A stretch of DNA of 64,000 nucleotides from Cladocopium goreaui (Eukaryota; Sar; Dinophyceae; Suessiales; Symbiodiniaceae), in NCBI GenBank assembly GCA_947184155.2, contig CAMXCT020000247.1:880170-944169 (forward strand). Reading direction: 5' to 3'. The position numbers were made by a program, and so were the translations under genes. Below the pieces are notes generated by a model. The model saw only the letters and a list, made by a program, of their open reading frames with translations. It was not told the origin of the DNA and ran no database searches. Positions 1-11,797 of this stretch are shown here, one piece after another. The first letter of the stretch is position 1, and the number at the start of each line of letters is the position of its first letter.

Positions 1-703
1 TGTCAAAACACTATGACCCCATTTGCAGGGAAATTCATGAATTGGGTGCTGAACATACGGTAACCGTAAGTTTGCCGGCTCTTTTGCTGTACAGGATATT
101 GAGGTCTTGAGCCACGGCTATTTGAGGTCATTTGGCTGTGGTTTATTCCCTTACCGATGGGCCATAAAGATGACTCACCTTTTCCCAGGTGAGTCTTCAA
201 ATAATAGATTAACCAACAGGCTGGATCAACTAAAACAAATCACTAAGCCTGAAATACTGATATTTTAGGATACTCAGTTCCCAATCCAAACCATCATTCC
301 ATTGACGTCGCGACGGGAGGTCGTGATCAAATTTATCCAGACCATCCCCATGAAATCCACATTCTACCACCATTCTTGTTGGTTCAGTCACCATTTTGAT
401 GGCTAAATCACCACTATAATCACTTCATCCCATCAATATCACCATTTACTGGCATTCAACCACCATTAAATCACCGTTTCACTCCCATGAATGTACCACC
501 CTTTTTTCACCAAGGTGAAGTTCACCAAAAACATCACCACTTTTTTCGGCCTCCCAGCTCTCCAAGATCTAAGTCCAAGTCCTGGAAAGACACACCTGGT
601 CGGATCTGCCCGTTGGAATTCGTGGCTCATGGAATAGGTTTTTAATGGTTTAACCATGGGGAGATCATGAAAATGGGATATTGATGGTTAATGATCTTAA
701 TAC

Positions 704-991
704 CTGGTTGGTGCTATACCAACCCCTCTGAAAAATGATGGAGTGAGTAAGTCAGTCGGGATGATGACATGTCCAATATAGCTATTCATAACAATTACAT
801 CGTTTTTGATGGTTACCCTCTGGTAAACTAACATAGCTAGGAAAATAGCCATATGATATAGGTAAACAGCTATAAATCACCCATTTTCCATAGCTATTGG
901 TTTCAACCCCTCTGAAAAATATGAAAGTCATTTGGGATGATTATTCCCAATATATGGAAAAATAAATTTCATGGTCCAAACCACCAACCAG
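704..991 (+). mobile_element. MITE family 1, interrupted by a MITE family 2 copy
   Basis: A family 1 left end (CTGGTTGGTG at 704, then AACCCCTCTGAAAAAT) is followed from 815 by the family 2 left end (ACCCTCTGGTAAAC, ACATAGCTA). From about 894 a second family 1 body (TTTCAACCCCTCTGAAAAAT) runs to the right end AAACCACCAACCAG at 991. This reads as a nested or chimeric pair. The left terminal repeat of the second body and the right end of the family 2 copy are missing. Confidence 0.55.
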
Positions 992-1911
992 CAGACCTAT
1001 TCCCAATGGACTATTATGGAATATTCATCAACATTTACCCCAAACATCATCCAAATGTAAATAGATCGCACATGGAGCATCTGGGATGAATGGGAAAGAG
1101 TAGATGGGAAATTTCAAGGCACAATGAAACTACAAAATTCCAAGCAAGAGTTACGTTGTAGTATCCTCATGTCATCCTCATCTTCTCCCCATTTTAGGAC
1201 CACTCAAATGGTTGAATACCACGCTATTCCTTTGCTCCGGACAAATCCACTACAAGGGTCATCAACCCGCAGACTTTGAGGGTCCCAAGTTGTGAGGTCG
1301 CCGGGAAAACCGGGCATTGGTTATGTCACCATCAAAACACTATCGTGTAATTATATGAGTCCACCTGAAACATTGAACAAGCACATTCCCTCCTAGTTTG
1401 ATACTGATTTATGTTTTTCTGGGCCCACGTTTTACCCGAAACCGATGATCTTAAAAACGGTTGACTGTATTTATTCATTGAAAAAACACATTATGCCAAT
1501 TAGATTTTCCAGATGTTCCCAAACATCCAATCCACAAAACTGTCCCACCCGCAGCCTGAGACCGACGCGAAAGCGTCCAAAATCAAGTGAGCCTGGTTCG
1601 ATTTTCGGCCAGGTAATGGGTATAGCAACAATCACGGGGTATCTCTGGGGCAACCAAGAGAGTTGTAAGTTGGATTGGAACCACCATATACAATAGCTAT
1701 GATGTATGGAAAGATTGTAGCTGTATGGAATTGCTATAATTTATAGCCACAACATGCCACGACAATGATATTCATAGTTCACTATGTGGGGACCAAAATG
1801 TGTATATCCAGATTGAAACAGAAAAACATACTCTATATAATGTCCTTTACAAACTCGGCCATAACTGGAAATGTTTATTATCGGAAAAAAGTGTTTACTA
1901 AGGGTTCATTA

Positions 1912-2000
1912 CTGATTGGTGGCTTGAACCCCTCTGAGAAATATGTATGACATTCCCAATGTATGGTTAAAAAAACAACTTGTTGCAAACCACCAACCAG
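1912..2000 (+). mobile_element. MITE family 1 copy with ATTA target duplication
   Basis: An 89 bp element begins CTGATTGGTGG and ends AACCACCAACCAG, so its ends are inverted repeats of about 13 bp. It is flanked by ATTA on both sides (1908-1911 and 2001-2004). The body shares CCCCTCTGAGAAATATG and CATTCCCAATGTATGG with the other copies. There is no coding capacity, so it would have to be moved by a transposase from elsewhere. Confidence 0.75.
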
Positions 2001-3929
2001 ATTAACTATAAAAACATCATAAAGTTCCATCAATGGCTGGGCAAAGATTTTTGGCAGGTCACATCGAAAGACCAGCCTATTGAGGCGATGATGAAAATGA
2101 CCATTGAAATAGTGGATTTCCCCATTAAAAACGCATGGTGATTTTCGATCGTTTTGTGTATGTTCACCAGAGGGTAATTTTATAAGGTTCTGGGCAGTGA
2201 ATCTGCACACCTTTTCCATGGACACCTACTGATTACTGATCTTGGTAGAAGAACCAAGTCGTCCAAGCCCACTGTAGCAAGAGTCATGCACAGAATCCGC
2301 ATCCGACAACATGGAAAACAAACACATCATTTAATGATTCTCGTGCTTCAAGTACCGCCTCAGCTGTGAACCTCAAAACCAGCCCCAGCTGTCCAAGTGT
2401 CTGAGGTGGAGCTGCAGCCGTGGATGTGAAAAAAACATGTGAAAAGGTCAGTTGCTGGATGTTGGGGGTCCTCAAGTCATCTCAAGTCATCTCAAGTCCA
2501 CAAATCATCGCGTTTATCCAGCCTCCGGAGTGGTTTGCTCCGCCAATGTAGAGCTGGTATAAATCAGGATGTGAGTGAAGTTTCCTCGTGTCACAGGCTT
2601 TCCCGTGGCTAAGCAGCCTGTAAGGCATTGATGACACCTATTGAAAGCAGAGAATCACCAAACAGAAATGGACAATTGAATAATGTTGGTAAAACAATAA
2701 TAAACCATCCCCCAAAACACCAGAAATAGGTTGTATAAACCAATCCCAAATGGGTGGTTTATTGTTGTTTTACCCGCATTATATGAGATGAAGCTGTGCA
2801 CCTGCTATTGTGCTGGAAGATGATTGCAGTCGAGAGAATTTAGGTGGGTCATTGTCGGTCATTGTGAAATATGCCTGTTCAGGCTGGGAACTTACCATGT
2901 CTCCACCATCACTCTGATTCGTACCTCAAGTTAGCACAAGTCAAGTAGTGGGCTGGATCAGACAAGTCCCAAACAAAATGCGCATGTACAAATTCCTATC
3001 AATGACCATCCCCCAATCTGGGAACAGAGTGGAAGAGTTGCTTTCCTCTTTCAATTGCGGTAGAAGTGTGCTCGTCTCCTACAACAAAACCAGGCAGTTT
3101 CTGCCAAACCACATGCAAATTTGAACGTGTCTCACGCCCAAATAGTGACTTTCCCCGTTGGAACACACATCCAAACAAGGGTAAGTGACGTTCCCCCGTT
3201 GGAACATCACCCAACCACTGAGGCTATATCCAACTAAGTGAATTTCCATGGAACTTCACATGGGATTTCCGCCACCACGGTTTTTTTCGTCCCAGCGTCT
3301 CAGTGGGGTATCCACCAGAATGTCCATACTGGTCTCGTTCACCTGACCGTTCACCCTTTCCAGCCAGGAAAAAAAACACCTGAAAGTCAAAGTGGATCCA
3401 AAAACATGGGTCTGTCTGAAAATAATAAGGTACCCCCAGAATTTGATACTACTAGAATAACCATCTCAGAGGCATATGTCAGTTTCAAACAAAGCCACAC
3501 TGCAAAATGGTTCTCTTAAAGCCTATGACATATATCTGCAGATATCTCCAGATATCCCCATATGAAGCCCACTATGACATAGATCTCCATGTATATATAT
3601 ATATATTTATATATGTATATATGGTCCCGTCCTCCGTCTCTCCACCCCCCCCCCCCATGGGTTGGGTCCCCAGGTAGTAGCCCCAATTCCCTTCTATTTG
3701 CAAGCTATTGGCAGCATTTCTGAGGTCCAGCGTCGTATTTGCTAGGTCTTTGCAGCATTTCTGACTACCAGCCTCGCATTTACTAGGTACATGCTACCTT
3801 TTAGGCGACCTACGTAGCACACATACTCCTTCAAAGTACCTACGTGCTACCTATAGTCATACATACATGTGCTATGTATCTACTGTATCTACTTCCTGTT
3901 TACTACCTGTGTACTCTGACAACACTACC

Positions 3930-4340
3930 TCTGTTGAACATATACCGTACCTACCATACATGTCAATGATGCCATGCATACCATACCTATCATATCTATC
4001 ATACATACCATACATACCATACATATGAAATGTAATTACCACACCTACCATACATACAATAGCATACATACAATAGCAAGCATACATGCCATACATACCA
4101 TACCTACCTTAGATAGGACATATTCCATACCCATCATAGTAACCATACATACCATACAGACCATACATACTGTCATATCAAACATACCATATCCAACAGA
4201 CTTACATACCATACCTACCATCCATACAATACCAACCACTCATGCCATACATACCATACCTACCATACATACCAAACATACCATACTTTCCAAACATGCC
4301 ATACCAGACCGACCATACACACCATACATACCCACCATAC
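3930..4340 (+). repeat. CATAC/ACC-type degenerate microsatellite
   Basis: Dense repetition of CATACCATAC and CATACATAC words with drifting period of about 5 to 9. Open frames across it on both strands are translations of the repeat and are not genes. Confidence 0.85.
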
Positions 4341-4351
4341 CATACCACACC

Positions 4352-4655
4352 CCCACCACACCACAGGGGGGGGAGGGGGACAGTGCCACACCCCCACCAC
4401 ACCACAGGGGGGGGAGGGGGAAGATCTCATATGGGACCAGTATATGGGACCCATCCACCACACCACAGGGGGGGGAGGGGGACAGTGCCACACCCCCACC
4501 ACACCACAGGGGGGGGAGGGGGAAGATCTCATATGGGACCAGTATATGGGACCCATCCACCACACCACAGGGGGGGGAGGGGGACAGTGCCACACCCCCA
4601 CCACACCACAGGGGGGGAGGGGGAAGATCTCATATGGGACCAGTATATGGGACCC
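4352..4655 (+). repeat. 102 bp minisatellite, three copies, with G-runs
   Basis: The word CAGTGCCACACCCCCACC recurs at 4381, 4483 and 4585, an exact 102 bp period. Each unit has two runs of the form GGGGGGGAGGGGG and a segment AGATCTCATATGGGACC. The third unit is slightly short in its G-run. The G-runs could fold as quadruplexes. Six-frame open reading through the array is a by-product of the repeat. Confidence 0.85.
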
Positions 4656-4779
4656 ATCCCATATGGGGGGGGCCTGGTGCATATATATATATATCCCATA
4701 TATCCCATATATCCCAATGGATTTCCCAATGGATTTCCCACTGGTTTTCCCACTGGTTTTCCCCATTCTAGGCCCCCCA

Positions 4780-4895
4780 GATCCCCCACCGTGGCGTTGC
4801 CCAGGACTTCCGCGTGGCAAATCCACAGCGGCACCGAAGTCGGCGACGAGGCCAGGCGCCGGGTGTCCGAGGTGTTGGAATCTGGGCCCAGCAGC
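4780..4895 (-). other. Candidate exon, FN3-like module fragment
   Basis: A GC-rich island in AT-rich DNA. On the minus strand one frame reads through with the word ATVGDLGGLEW, which resembles the DLGDLGGVVQW and LTNLGGSLTW cores of the better-supported FN3-like exons at 15-18 kb. Exon ends were not resolved. Treat as a possible exon of that gene or of a relative. Confidence 0.35.
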
Positions 4896-4899
4896 TGGT

Positions 4900-7460
4900 A
4901 AACATACAAAAAACGCTGGAAAATCACCATTTTTGATGGGTAAATCCTTTTTCAATGGCCATGTTCAATAGATATATAACATTTATAGATGATTTTCCCA
5001 GCTATAAACCTCTATTTAATAGGGATTTTCCATGGCTATGTTAGTCATAACCAGAGCCTAAACCAACATAACTATGGAAAGATCCACCATTTTATAGCTG
5101 GGTAAATCCACTATTTCAATGGCCATGTTCAATAGCTATCTTAAATTGCCAGAGGGTATAAACCATGGTTTTATGGAAAAAAAGGATAGTGAACAATCTA
5201 TAAGTATAAGATCGAAAGATGGATTTGTTTGGAAACGTGTCTTATAAAACAGTGTATACGATCTATAATCCATGGTTTTTGGATGTTGAAAACACTTGGC
5301 TATGCTTAAGCAATTTCAACGAGCAACTCAGATCCACAACCTATGATGGGGCACGGAGAAAACACATCATGATATTTCACAGTTCAGGGCTGTACTCTAC
5401 ACATGGTTGAAATTGCTGTGCTTTGCGTACAGGGTATGATAATCTACTGTCATCGTGTAATATGTCAACTCGATAGTTCAGAACTGGATGGTAGAAGGCA
5501 ATTTCTTGCAGCCCAAAGGTTCTTCCAAAGTACAGTAGCGTGACCTGTTGAACATGTTCAACATGGTGAGTTCTTGTATTTCCATTGCAAAGCTTATCTG
5601 CAGTCAGTACCCAATGTTTTTCTTGTTGGATTATGATAGTCCCAAACATATTGGGTAGTATATATACATGTATTAATCTATATATATATATACGTATAAT
5701 CATATCATATTGGGTGGTGATAATCCCATATATTATATAACACAATCATACAATATACTTATTGGTAATCTATCTATATATATATATCATTATTATTACT
5801 ATTATCATTAGTATTATCATCATTATCATTATTATCATGATTATCATTAGTATCATTATCATCATCATCATCATCATTATTATATATATATATATTCATA
5901 TTCATATATAATCCCATATAAACATATATAATCATATAATCATCCCCCAACAGGCATTCTGTTGCCAGCGCTCATCTTGCACACCAAGGTGCCACCAGAG
6001 TCGCTGTCATCCGTGCTGTTGGCCCTGGGTAGCTGGTGGTAAATGTTTGCGTGACCTGCTGTTGGGTGCCTAAGGATGCCATTAAAAGATGTAAAACCTC
6101 TACTTGGTAATCAAACATGGCAGGGGAAATGCCCGAACTAAATTGGCATTTCAGAAAAAAACATCTATATAATTGGGGGATTGTCCATTGCCATGTTTGA
6201 GTAGTGGAAGGTAGTCCCAGTAGATTATGATTAACCAAGGGAAGAAATAAACGATTATAAGTGCAGTGTCAGCAGTGGGAACCCCCATTTTGTCCATAGA
6301 CCAACACATGGCAGATCTTTGTGTTTTTACAATATCCAATATCCCGATGTTTGAAGGCTGGTGAATCTATGGACATTCTGATTCCGACGTGGAAATGTTG
6401 CAATTTCCATGTCTGAAACACCCAGGGGAACACAACCCCATTGTATATGAAATTCCTATTGAGGTGGGTCTTCCGCCAAGCCACAGCCTCAACAACACCT
6501 CATCCCATCCTAATCCGATTTAAATTTCAGAGATATCTAATGGTTAATGATGATTGATTAAATGATATTAATGGTTAATCAATCATCAATATCATTACTG
6601 TATCATTGATGGTTTGATTAACCTGCAATATGGGTTAATTTATATTTCAGAGATCTAATCTAATGGTTAATCTGGGTAAATTACAATATTTCACCAATCT
6701 AAAATCAGACCTGGGGATGATTCCCATCCCAATCATCTAGAGTGACGTCGCTTTTGTTTACCTAAAACGATCCGCACTTTGGCTGGTGCAAGATCCATTT
6801 CCGTTGGCGTTGGCCCCATTTTTCGCTGGATCAACAATGATGAAAACTTGTTTCTTTTTCTGTTGATCAAACATCTAACCTAATCATCTTTCGCTTGGGG
6901 ATGGTTTCAACTCTCCTGGAAATATAGTAGTCACTTAGTAGTCATTGGGTAACGGCATCCCGAATGTGACAGATTTTTTTCTCACCAACCAGTCTTTGGG
7001 TTTATCTGAAAATGTGGTATCCCCAATTAACCCATGGATTGAATGGCTCTTTTCTATTGGATATCCAATGGTATCCCCTATTTTCAGACAAACATCAAGT
7101 GGGTGATTTATCCCATTGAATTCCACCATAGGTCCTGATAAATCCCTACATCTCCCAAAATATCTTCATTGATATACCATGAAAATCCAATGTTTGATGG
7201 TTAAGTCAACATTAGATCTCAGGAATATCGAATGAATATCCCAAGATATTCCCATTGCAGTAACTGCCCGTCAAATACCAACGTTTGATGGTGAAAATTG
7301 TAGAACTATCCACTACAGTAAACCATCAATGGTATTAAACATGCAATTAAACATCATTAAACCTTAATAATCTCCACTACTATGGTATCTATACCTACAT
7401 ATTAGTAGCTATATTAAATATGCCATTCCTAATAATATGCCATTAAATCGCCATGATCCC
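4900..7460. other. Non-coding DNA with degraded MITE family 2 and microsatellites
   Basis: Degraded family 2 words (ATAGCTAT, CCATGGCTATGTTAG, CCAGAGGGTA) occur at 4960-5160. A TA-rich and ATT/ATC triplet microsatellite covers about 5765-5910. A small island at 5975-6070 has an open minus frame but no recognisable motif. Nothing else could be supported. Confidence 0.5.
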
Positions 7461-7464
7461 AGGC

Positions 7465-7547
7465 ATTTTCCGTCCGATCTCCAGCTCTTCGCCAAGCCAC
7501 AAGTCGTTGACCACAATTCTCACGCTGGCGGTCGAGAAGGACAAGAG
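7465..7547 (-). other. Candidate exon, FN3-like module fragment
   Basis: On the minus strand a strong acceptor-like sequence (CACCTCATTGCAG, ending at 7548) precedes an open frame containing TASVRIVVNDLWLGEELEIG. This aligns by eye with the ASVSGIDFVDD-DLDLTNLGG segment formed by two spliced exons at 15-16 kb. The donor was not identified. Probably an exon of the same or a related minus-strand gene. Confidence 0.4.
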
Positions 7548-7854
7548 CTGCAATGAGGTGACAGCTGCACCTTCAAGGGCGATTTACTCAGCAACATCTT
7601 AGGATTTCACAGAGGAAGATGGTGTTAACCTGCATAGGTCAATACAATATATTATTATATAAGTAGATTTGAGGTTTGTTTCATTGATATGTCAAAAAAA
7701 TAGATAGGATTACAAACAAACTTACAACCCGGGGGCGGCCTTCCTGTACCAATCAATTTGGGATCTCAAGTGATCAACGGTACACGACCAAACCTGAGCA
7801 CCGTGAGCACCGTGGGATCTTAGCTGTCCCCATCCATCACCCGCTAAACATCAT

Positions 7855-7957
7855 CTGGTTGGTGGTTGACCTACCCCTCTGAAAAATATGAAAGTCAATG
7901 GGAAGGATGACATCCCATATATTATGAAAAATAAACATGTTCCAAACCACCAACCAG
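7855..7957 (+). mobile_element. MITE family 1, intact copy with TCAT target duplication
   Basis: A 103 bp element with 13 bp perfect inverted ends (CTGGTTGGTGGTT and AACCACCAACCAG) flanked by TCAT at 7851-7854 and 7958-7961. The body contains CCCCTCTGAAAAATATG and CATCCCATAT. This is the best intact copy in the window. Confidence 0.85.
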
Positions 7958-9000
7958 TCATGAGACTACCTAGACATTGCCCTGATTTTTAGGATTCTAC
8001 TTCCAACTATATGAGAGCGGTCCAAAAATTGCTAACCCCAATGTACAGAGCCCAAGTGTGACCCAGATCGAGGAACTGTCAACTCCTTGATGCAAGAGCT
8101 CTTCCCTGCGCCAGGAGGGACAGCTGAGCGACGTTCCAAACCATATCCATGTCATTCTATGAAATAACGCGACATGTACATGTAATATCATGTAATTACA
8201 GTAATCTCACATGTACATTCTGCAAATAAGAGCTATGGGAACATGTTTTAAATAAGGCTTGGTTTTCATAGGGATTCCCAGCTCATGGATTATCACCAAT
8301 TGCAAAATGAATCAACCATCATGGGAAATCGTATCAAGACCACCACTTGATAGGTGTTTGGTAGTCACCCCTAAAACAACATGGAACCCTGAATGTAGAG
8401 GTCATTTCCACATCAAACATCTGCCAGACCAGACCTTATCGAATTTCATTGGCTGGTTTACCTCCACTAAAACACACGCCCGTCAATTTCATCATCCCAA
8501 ATAGGAGGCGAATGGAGGCGAACATAATCCCAAAATTTGAAACCAGCCGGACCTGTTTCAGTACATTTCAGCCGATGACAATTTTAGTTCAATAATCAGC
8601 CGGAATATCAGCCGGAACCAAAAAAGACGAAACCACCAGCCAGGCTCATTGGTTAAGAGATACCCAATGTCATTAATTATTGTGATATCCAATGGTTCAT
8701 TATTACATATTCTTACTATATAAATGGTTCAATCCAATGGATAACACAATGGGATAACAATCATTAATGGTTCATATTATCCGGTGATTTGCTTCAATAA
8801 ATTTGTGTTACCTCACTGGAAGCCCCGCATCTTCTGGTGAAAAACCTCCAAATTTGACCGGATTTCAAGTGTCAATTTTTAGCAATAACAAACCATCTCC
8901 AGGTTTACCATAAATGGGTGGATCATACCATCAATCCATAGCTTTATGACATTGTTTTACAATCATCACCACGATAGACCTCCAAGTTTGAATCCACATG
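7958..9000. other. Non-coding DNA
   Basis: AT-rich sequence with no recognised coding motif, RNA gene or tandem array. It carries the same AT-rich words (CATCAATCCAT, TAAATGGTTC) seen in the surrounding introns. Confidence 0.5.
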
Positions 9001-9011
9001 TTACGGACCAT

Positions 9012-9115
9012 ACCCTCCGGTAAATTAATATAACTATTGAAAATCACCATGTTTTATGGGTAAATCAACCATAAATGGCCTTTTTTAATAGCTTTTTCTA
9101 TGTTTACCAGAGGGT
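9012..9115 (+). mobile_element. MITE family 2 copy
   Basis: Inverted ends ACCCTCCGGTAAA and TTTACCAGAGGGT enclose about 78 bp that includes CTATTGAAAATCACCATG and CTTTTTCTATG. TA lies directly outside both ends, compatible with a TA target duplication. It is non-coding. Other copies start at 815 and lie at 44205-44303. Confidence 0.7.
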
Positions 9116-9177
9116 AAATCCACCCGTTTTCCCATGGAAAAACTCCAAAAAATCCTCTGCCATCCACCTCAAGGTGG

Positions 9178-9226
9178 CCACGAAGCTAGTGGCATCCACA
9201 TTGATCGCAGCTGTCAAAGCCACCAA
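9178..9226 (-). other. Candidate short exon, FN3-like
   Basis: On the minus strand GGCCTCGCAG is followed by an open 49 bp segment reading LVALTAAINVDATSFVATL and then GTGGATGG, a possible GT donor. The pattern of small hydrophobic residues resembles the strand that precedes the DLDL core in the FN3-like exons. It lies in a GC-rich island within AT-rich DNA. The opposite strand is also open here, so strand is not certain. Confidence 0.3.
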
Positions 9227-9344
9227 CTGCGAGGCCTATGCAGGTCCAGCTGGATGTAAGGAGATGTTCTGGCCCACAGAAGGTTGAACAAATCCCATTA
9301 GATTCCCGAAAAAAAACAAAACCCATGGGAATATTCCATGTTAT

Positions 9345-9436
9345 ATAGCCATGATATTACCATGATATTCCATGATATTACCATGATATTCCATGATATT
9401 ACCATGATATTCCATGATATTACCATGATATTCCAT
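9345..9436 (+). repeat. 21 bp tandem repeat
   Basis: About four copies of ACCATGATATTCCATGATATT. Translation gives a WNIMVIS heptad on the minus strand, which is a repeat artefact. Confidence 0.85.
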
Positions 9437-9487
9437 GTTATATAGCTAATGGTAATGGTAATATCATGTCCATGACTATCCCACCCT

Positions 9488-9551
9488 GTTTGAGGCTGCC
9501 GTCGCCATCCCCTGGCCACACCTGGGCCACTGGCACCTGAGCCAAAGTGGG
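9488..9551 (-). other. Candidate exon
   Basis: A GC-rich island whose minus strand is open with AQVPVAQVWPGDGDGSLKQGG, followed by a possible GT donor (GTGGGATAG). No family could be assigned. It may belong to the minus-strand FN3-like gene, but no phase check was possible. Confidence 0.25.
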
Positions 9552-10290
9552 AATCACAGTGGGACATCACAGCTGGATCATGCTGGGTTTAACAAACCAC
9601 GTTCCACACAAAAACATGATGGGGATTATGGGGATACAGGGATACAATATTCTAAACCCGGCAGCTGGGAAATTAAGATGGGTGAATGTTCATTACCAAA
9701 AGGAAGTTGCGCAACACATGAACGGTTGAATGCCCAAAATTGCCAAACGTATTCCACCACCATTTCAAGTGACTCTGAACCCGGCAACAAAAATAACAAA
9801 TTGGAAAACACATTTTTTGTTTCCTGAGAAACATTCGGAATGCCTGTCTGAAGGGGAACAAATGATAATCCATGGCCCACCAACATGCAAATGCCAAGGG
9901 CGTTCGACTCGCATACGAAGGGTACTTGGACTTCATTCCACGTGGAGTCTATAACATGGTGGTTTTATGTTTAGTTTCCAGAGAAAAAAAGGATTCTATA
10001 CTACCCAGCCAAGGTTGGGGATGTTTAAGAAACATCAGGCGGATATCTAAATGTGAAGGGGAAACTTAAGGTTGAGACTTATACATTTGAGGTTAAACAC
10101 CATGGTGCTGCGTACGATTTCCCAAGAGACCTTCCATTGGGATCAACAACTTGCGAGACATATACATTGTATTGGATGCCACACTGCATTCATGTCAATC
10201 CTGGTCCTTTTCCTTGAAAGTACCCTTGGGAAAACCGATCAACTAAAATTCTAGGATCCGGCATTGAAGGGCGACTTTGCGCCAACATAA

Positions 10291-11754
10291 TCACAAAAAT
10301 GAAAACTTGGCCGAAACTGCCGAACTGTCACCACCATGGTCTGGTTTGCCCCAAGTCACAACTGACCCATCAGCCAGGATCGCAGCAAATGCATAGCGCG
10401 TTGATTGAACCTGCTGGACACCTTTGAGCTGATATTGGACTTCAGAGCAGTTACCACCAAAATATCGTTTGCCCCAAGTCGCGACTGACCCATCGGCCAG
10501 GATCGCAGCAAATGCAAACTTCGTTGCTTGAAGCTGTTGGACACCCTTCAGCTGCCCTTGGACTGGAGAGCTGTTACCACCATGGTCTGGAGAGCCCCAA
10601 GTCACGACTGACCCATCAGCCAGGATCGCAGCAAATGCACACAACGTTGCTTGAACCTGCTGGACACCTTTGAGCTGATCTTGGACTTCAGAGGTGTCAC
10701 CACCAGAGTCTCGATCGCCCCAAGTCACGACCGAACCATCAGCAAGGATCGCAGCGAATGCAAAGCCTGTTGCTTGAACCTGCTGGACACCCTTCAGCTG
10801 ATCTTGGACTTCAGAGCTGTCACCGCCAGAATCTGGTTCGCCCCAAGTCACGACTGACCCATCAGCCAGGATCGCAGCAAATGCACTGTTCGTTGCTTGA
10901 ACCTGCTGGACACCTTTGAGCTGATCTTGGACTTGAGAGCTGTCACCACCAGAGTCTGGTTCGCCCCAAGTCACGACTGACCCATCGGCCAGGATGGCAG
11001 CAAATGCATCCCTCGTTGCTTGAACCTGCTGGACACCCTTCTGCTGATCTTGGACTTGAGAGCTGTCACCACCAAAGCCTGGTTCGCCCCAAGCCACAAC
11101 TGACCCATCAGCCAGGATCGCAGCAAATGCGTAGCTCGTTGCTTGAACCTGCTGGACACCCTTCAGCTGATCTTGGACTTGAGAGCTGTCACCACCAAAG
11201 TCTGGCCTGCCCCAAGTCACGACCGACCCATCAGCCAGGATCGCAGCAAATGCATAGCTCGTTGCTTGAACCTGCTGGACACCCTTCAGCTGATCTTGGA
11301 CTTGAGAGCTGTCACCACCAAAGCCTGGTTCGCCCCAAGCCACGACTGACCCATCAGCCAGGATCGCAGCGAATGCAGACAGTGTTGCTTGAACCTGCTG
11401 GACACCTTTGAGCTGATCTTGGACTTGAGAGCTGTCACCACCATAGTCACCATAGTCTGGTTTGCCCCAAGTCACAACTCGGTCACCTCCAGAGCAATAC
11501 AAGGCAAAAGCTGCGTCGGTTGCTGCTAGCTTTGCCTCTACGGCGATGGCTGTCAGGTGGTCTCCATCTTCAAGTCCCGCAGCTTGCAGAGACACTGCAG
11601 GATCCAACGCGCGATGGTCTGCAGCCACAAGCCTCAAGAAACCACGCTGAAAGGACTTCTGTGCCAGAACCCTCAAGTCCCCTACTTTGGAGGACTGCGG
11701 AATCGAAAACTTCTCACAGCAACCGCTTGGCAAAGCTACAGTAACTTGGAGCAT
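10291..11754 (-). CDS. Ubiquitin-like domain plus RCC1-type repeat protein
   Basis: Single open frame of 487 residues starting MLQVTVALPSG. Residues 1-75 look like a ubiquitin fold (beta start, SSKVGDLRVLAQ, LVAADHRALD, LEDGDHLTAI). From about residue 90 there are nine 41-residue units and a partial tenth, each with the core VVTWGEP-GGDSS-VQDQLKGVQQVQAT-AFAAILADGS. This is the RCC1/HERC-type beta-propeller signature, with an unusually uniform unit. Ubiquitin-like plus RCC1-repeat proteins are abundant in dinoflagellates (from memory). The role is probably protein binding; no catalytic domain such as HECT is present. The units are nearly identical at DNA level, so copy number may vary. The gene has no introns, unlike the FN3-like gene nearby, and has a spliced-leader-like relic 44 bp before the ATG, which suggests origin by retroposition of an mRNA. 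It may lie within an intron of the minus-strand FN3-like gene. Confidence 0.85.
   Translation of the reverse strand: MLQVTVALPSGCCEKFSIPQSSKVGDLRVLAQKSFQRGFLRLVAADHRALDPAVSLQAAGLEDGDHLTAIAVEAKLAATDAAFALYCSGGDRVVTWGKPDYGDYGGDSSQVQDQLKGVQQVQATLSAFAAILADGSVVAWGEPGFGGDSSQVQDQLKGVQQVQATSYAFAAILADGSVVTWGRPDFGGDSSQVQDQLKGVQQVQATSYAFAAILADGSVVAWGEPGFGGDSSQVQDQQKGVQQVQATRDAFAAILADGSVVTWGEPDSGGDSSQVQDQLKGVQQVQATNSAFAAILADGSVVTWGEPDSGGDSSEVQDQLKGVQQVQATGFAFAAILADGSVVTWGDRDSGGDTSEVQDQLKGVQQVQATLCAFAAILADGSVVTWGSPDHGGNSSPVQGQLKGVQQLQATKFAFAAILADGSVATWGKRYFGGNCSEVQYQLKGVQQVQSTRYAFAAILADGSVVTWGKPDHGGDSSAVSAKFSFL
10330..11475 (-). repeat. 123 bp coding tandem repeat
   Basis: Nine and a half copies of a 123 bp unit (41 codons) encode the RCC1-like repeats. 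The first unit is three codons longer (an extra GDY). Conserved words include CATCAGCCAGGATCGCAGC and TGGACACCCTTCAGCTGATC. Divergence is concentrated at the residue pair before AFAAILADGS and around the WG(E/K)P position. Confidence 0.9.
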
Positions 11755-11797
11755 ATCTCAGGAAACTCCAATGTAACGTATGGACCAGATTCTCCAA

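Larger units (their letters stand above)
1..3870. other. AT-rich non-coding DNA with MITE copies
   Basis: No convincing coding stretch was found. The DNA is built of short AT-rich words such as CACCATT, GATGGTTA and CCATGGTT that recur through the first 22 kb, as expected for long introns or intergenic DNA. It holds MITE family 1 copies (704-991, 1912-2000), a family 2 insertion (from 815), a TA-rich tract near 3590-3620 and a C-run near 3645. The open frames here are short and have no codon bias or recognisable domain. Confidence 0.6.

Noticed and set aside
106..121. CTTGAGCCACGGCTA resembling reverse complement of DinoSL
   Set aside because: Only nine bases match in a row before a gap, and no gene follows in the right direction.
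9075..9287. Plus-strand small gene (KVATKLVASTLIAAVKATN)
   Set aside because: The start lies in a MITE; the minus strand gives an exon-like reading with splice sites that fits its neighbours better.
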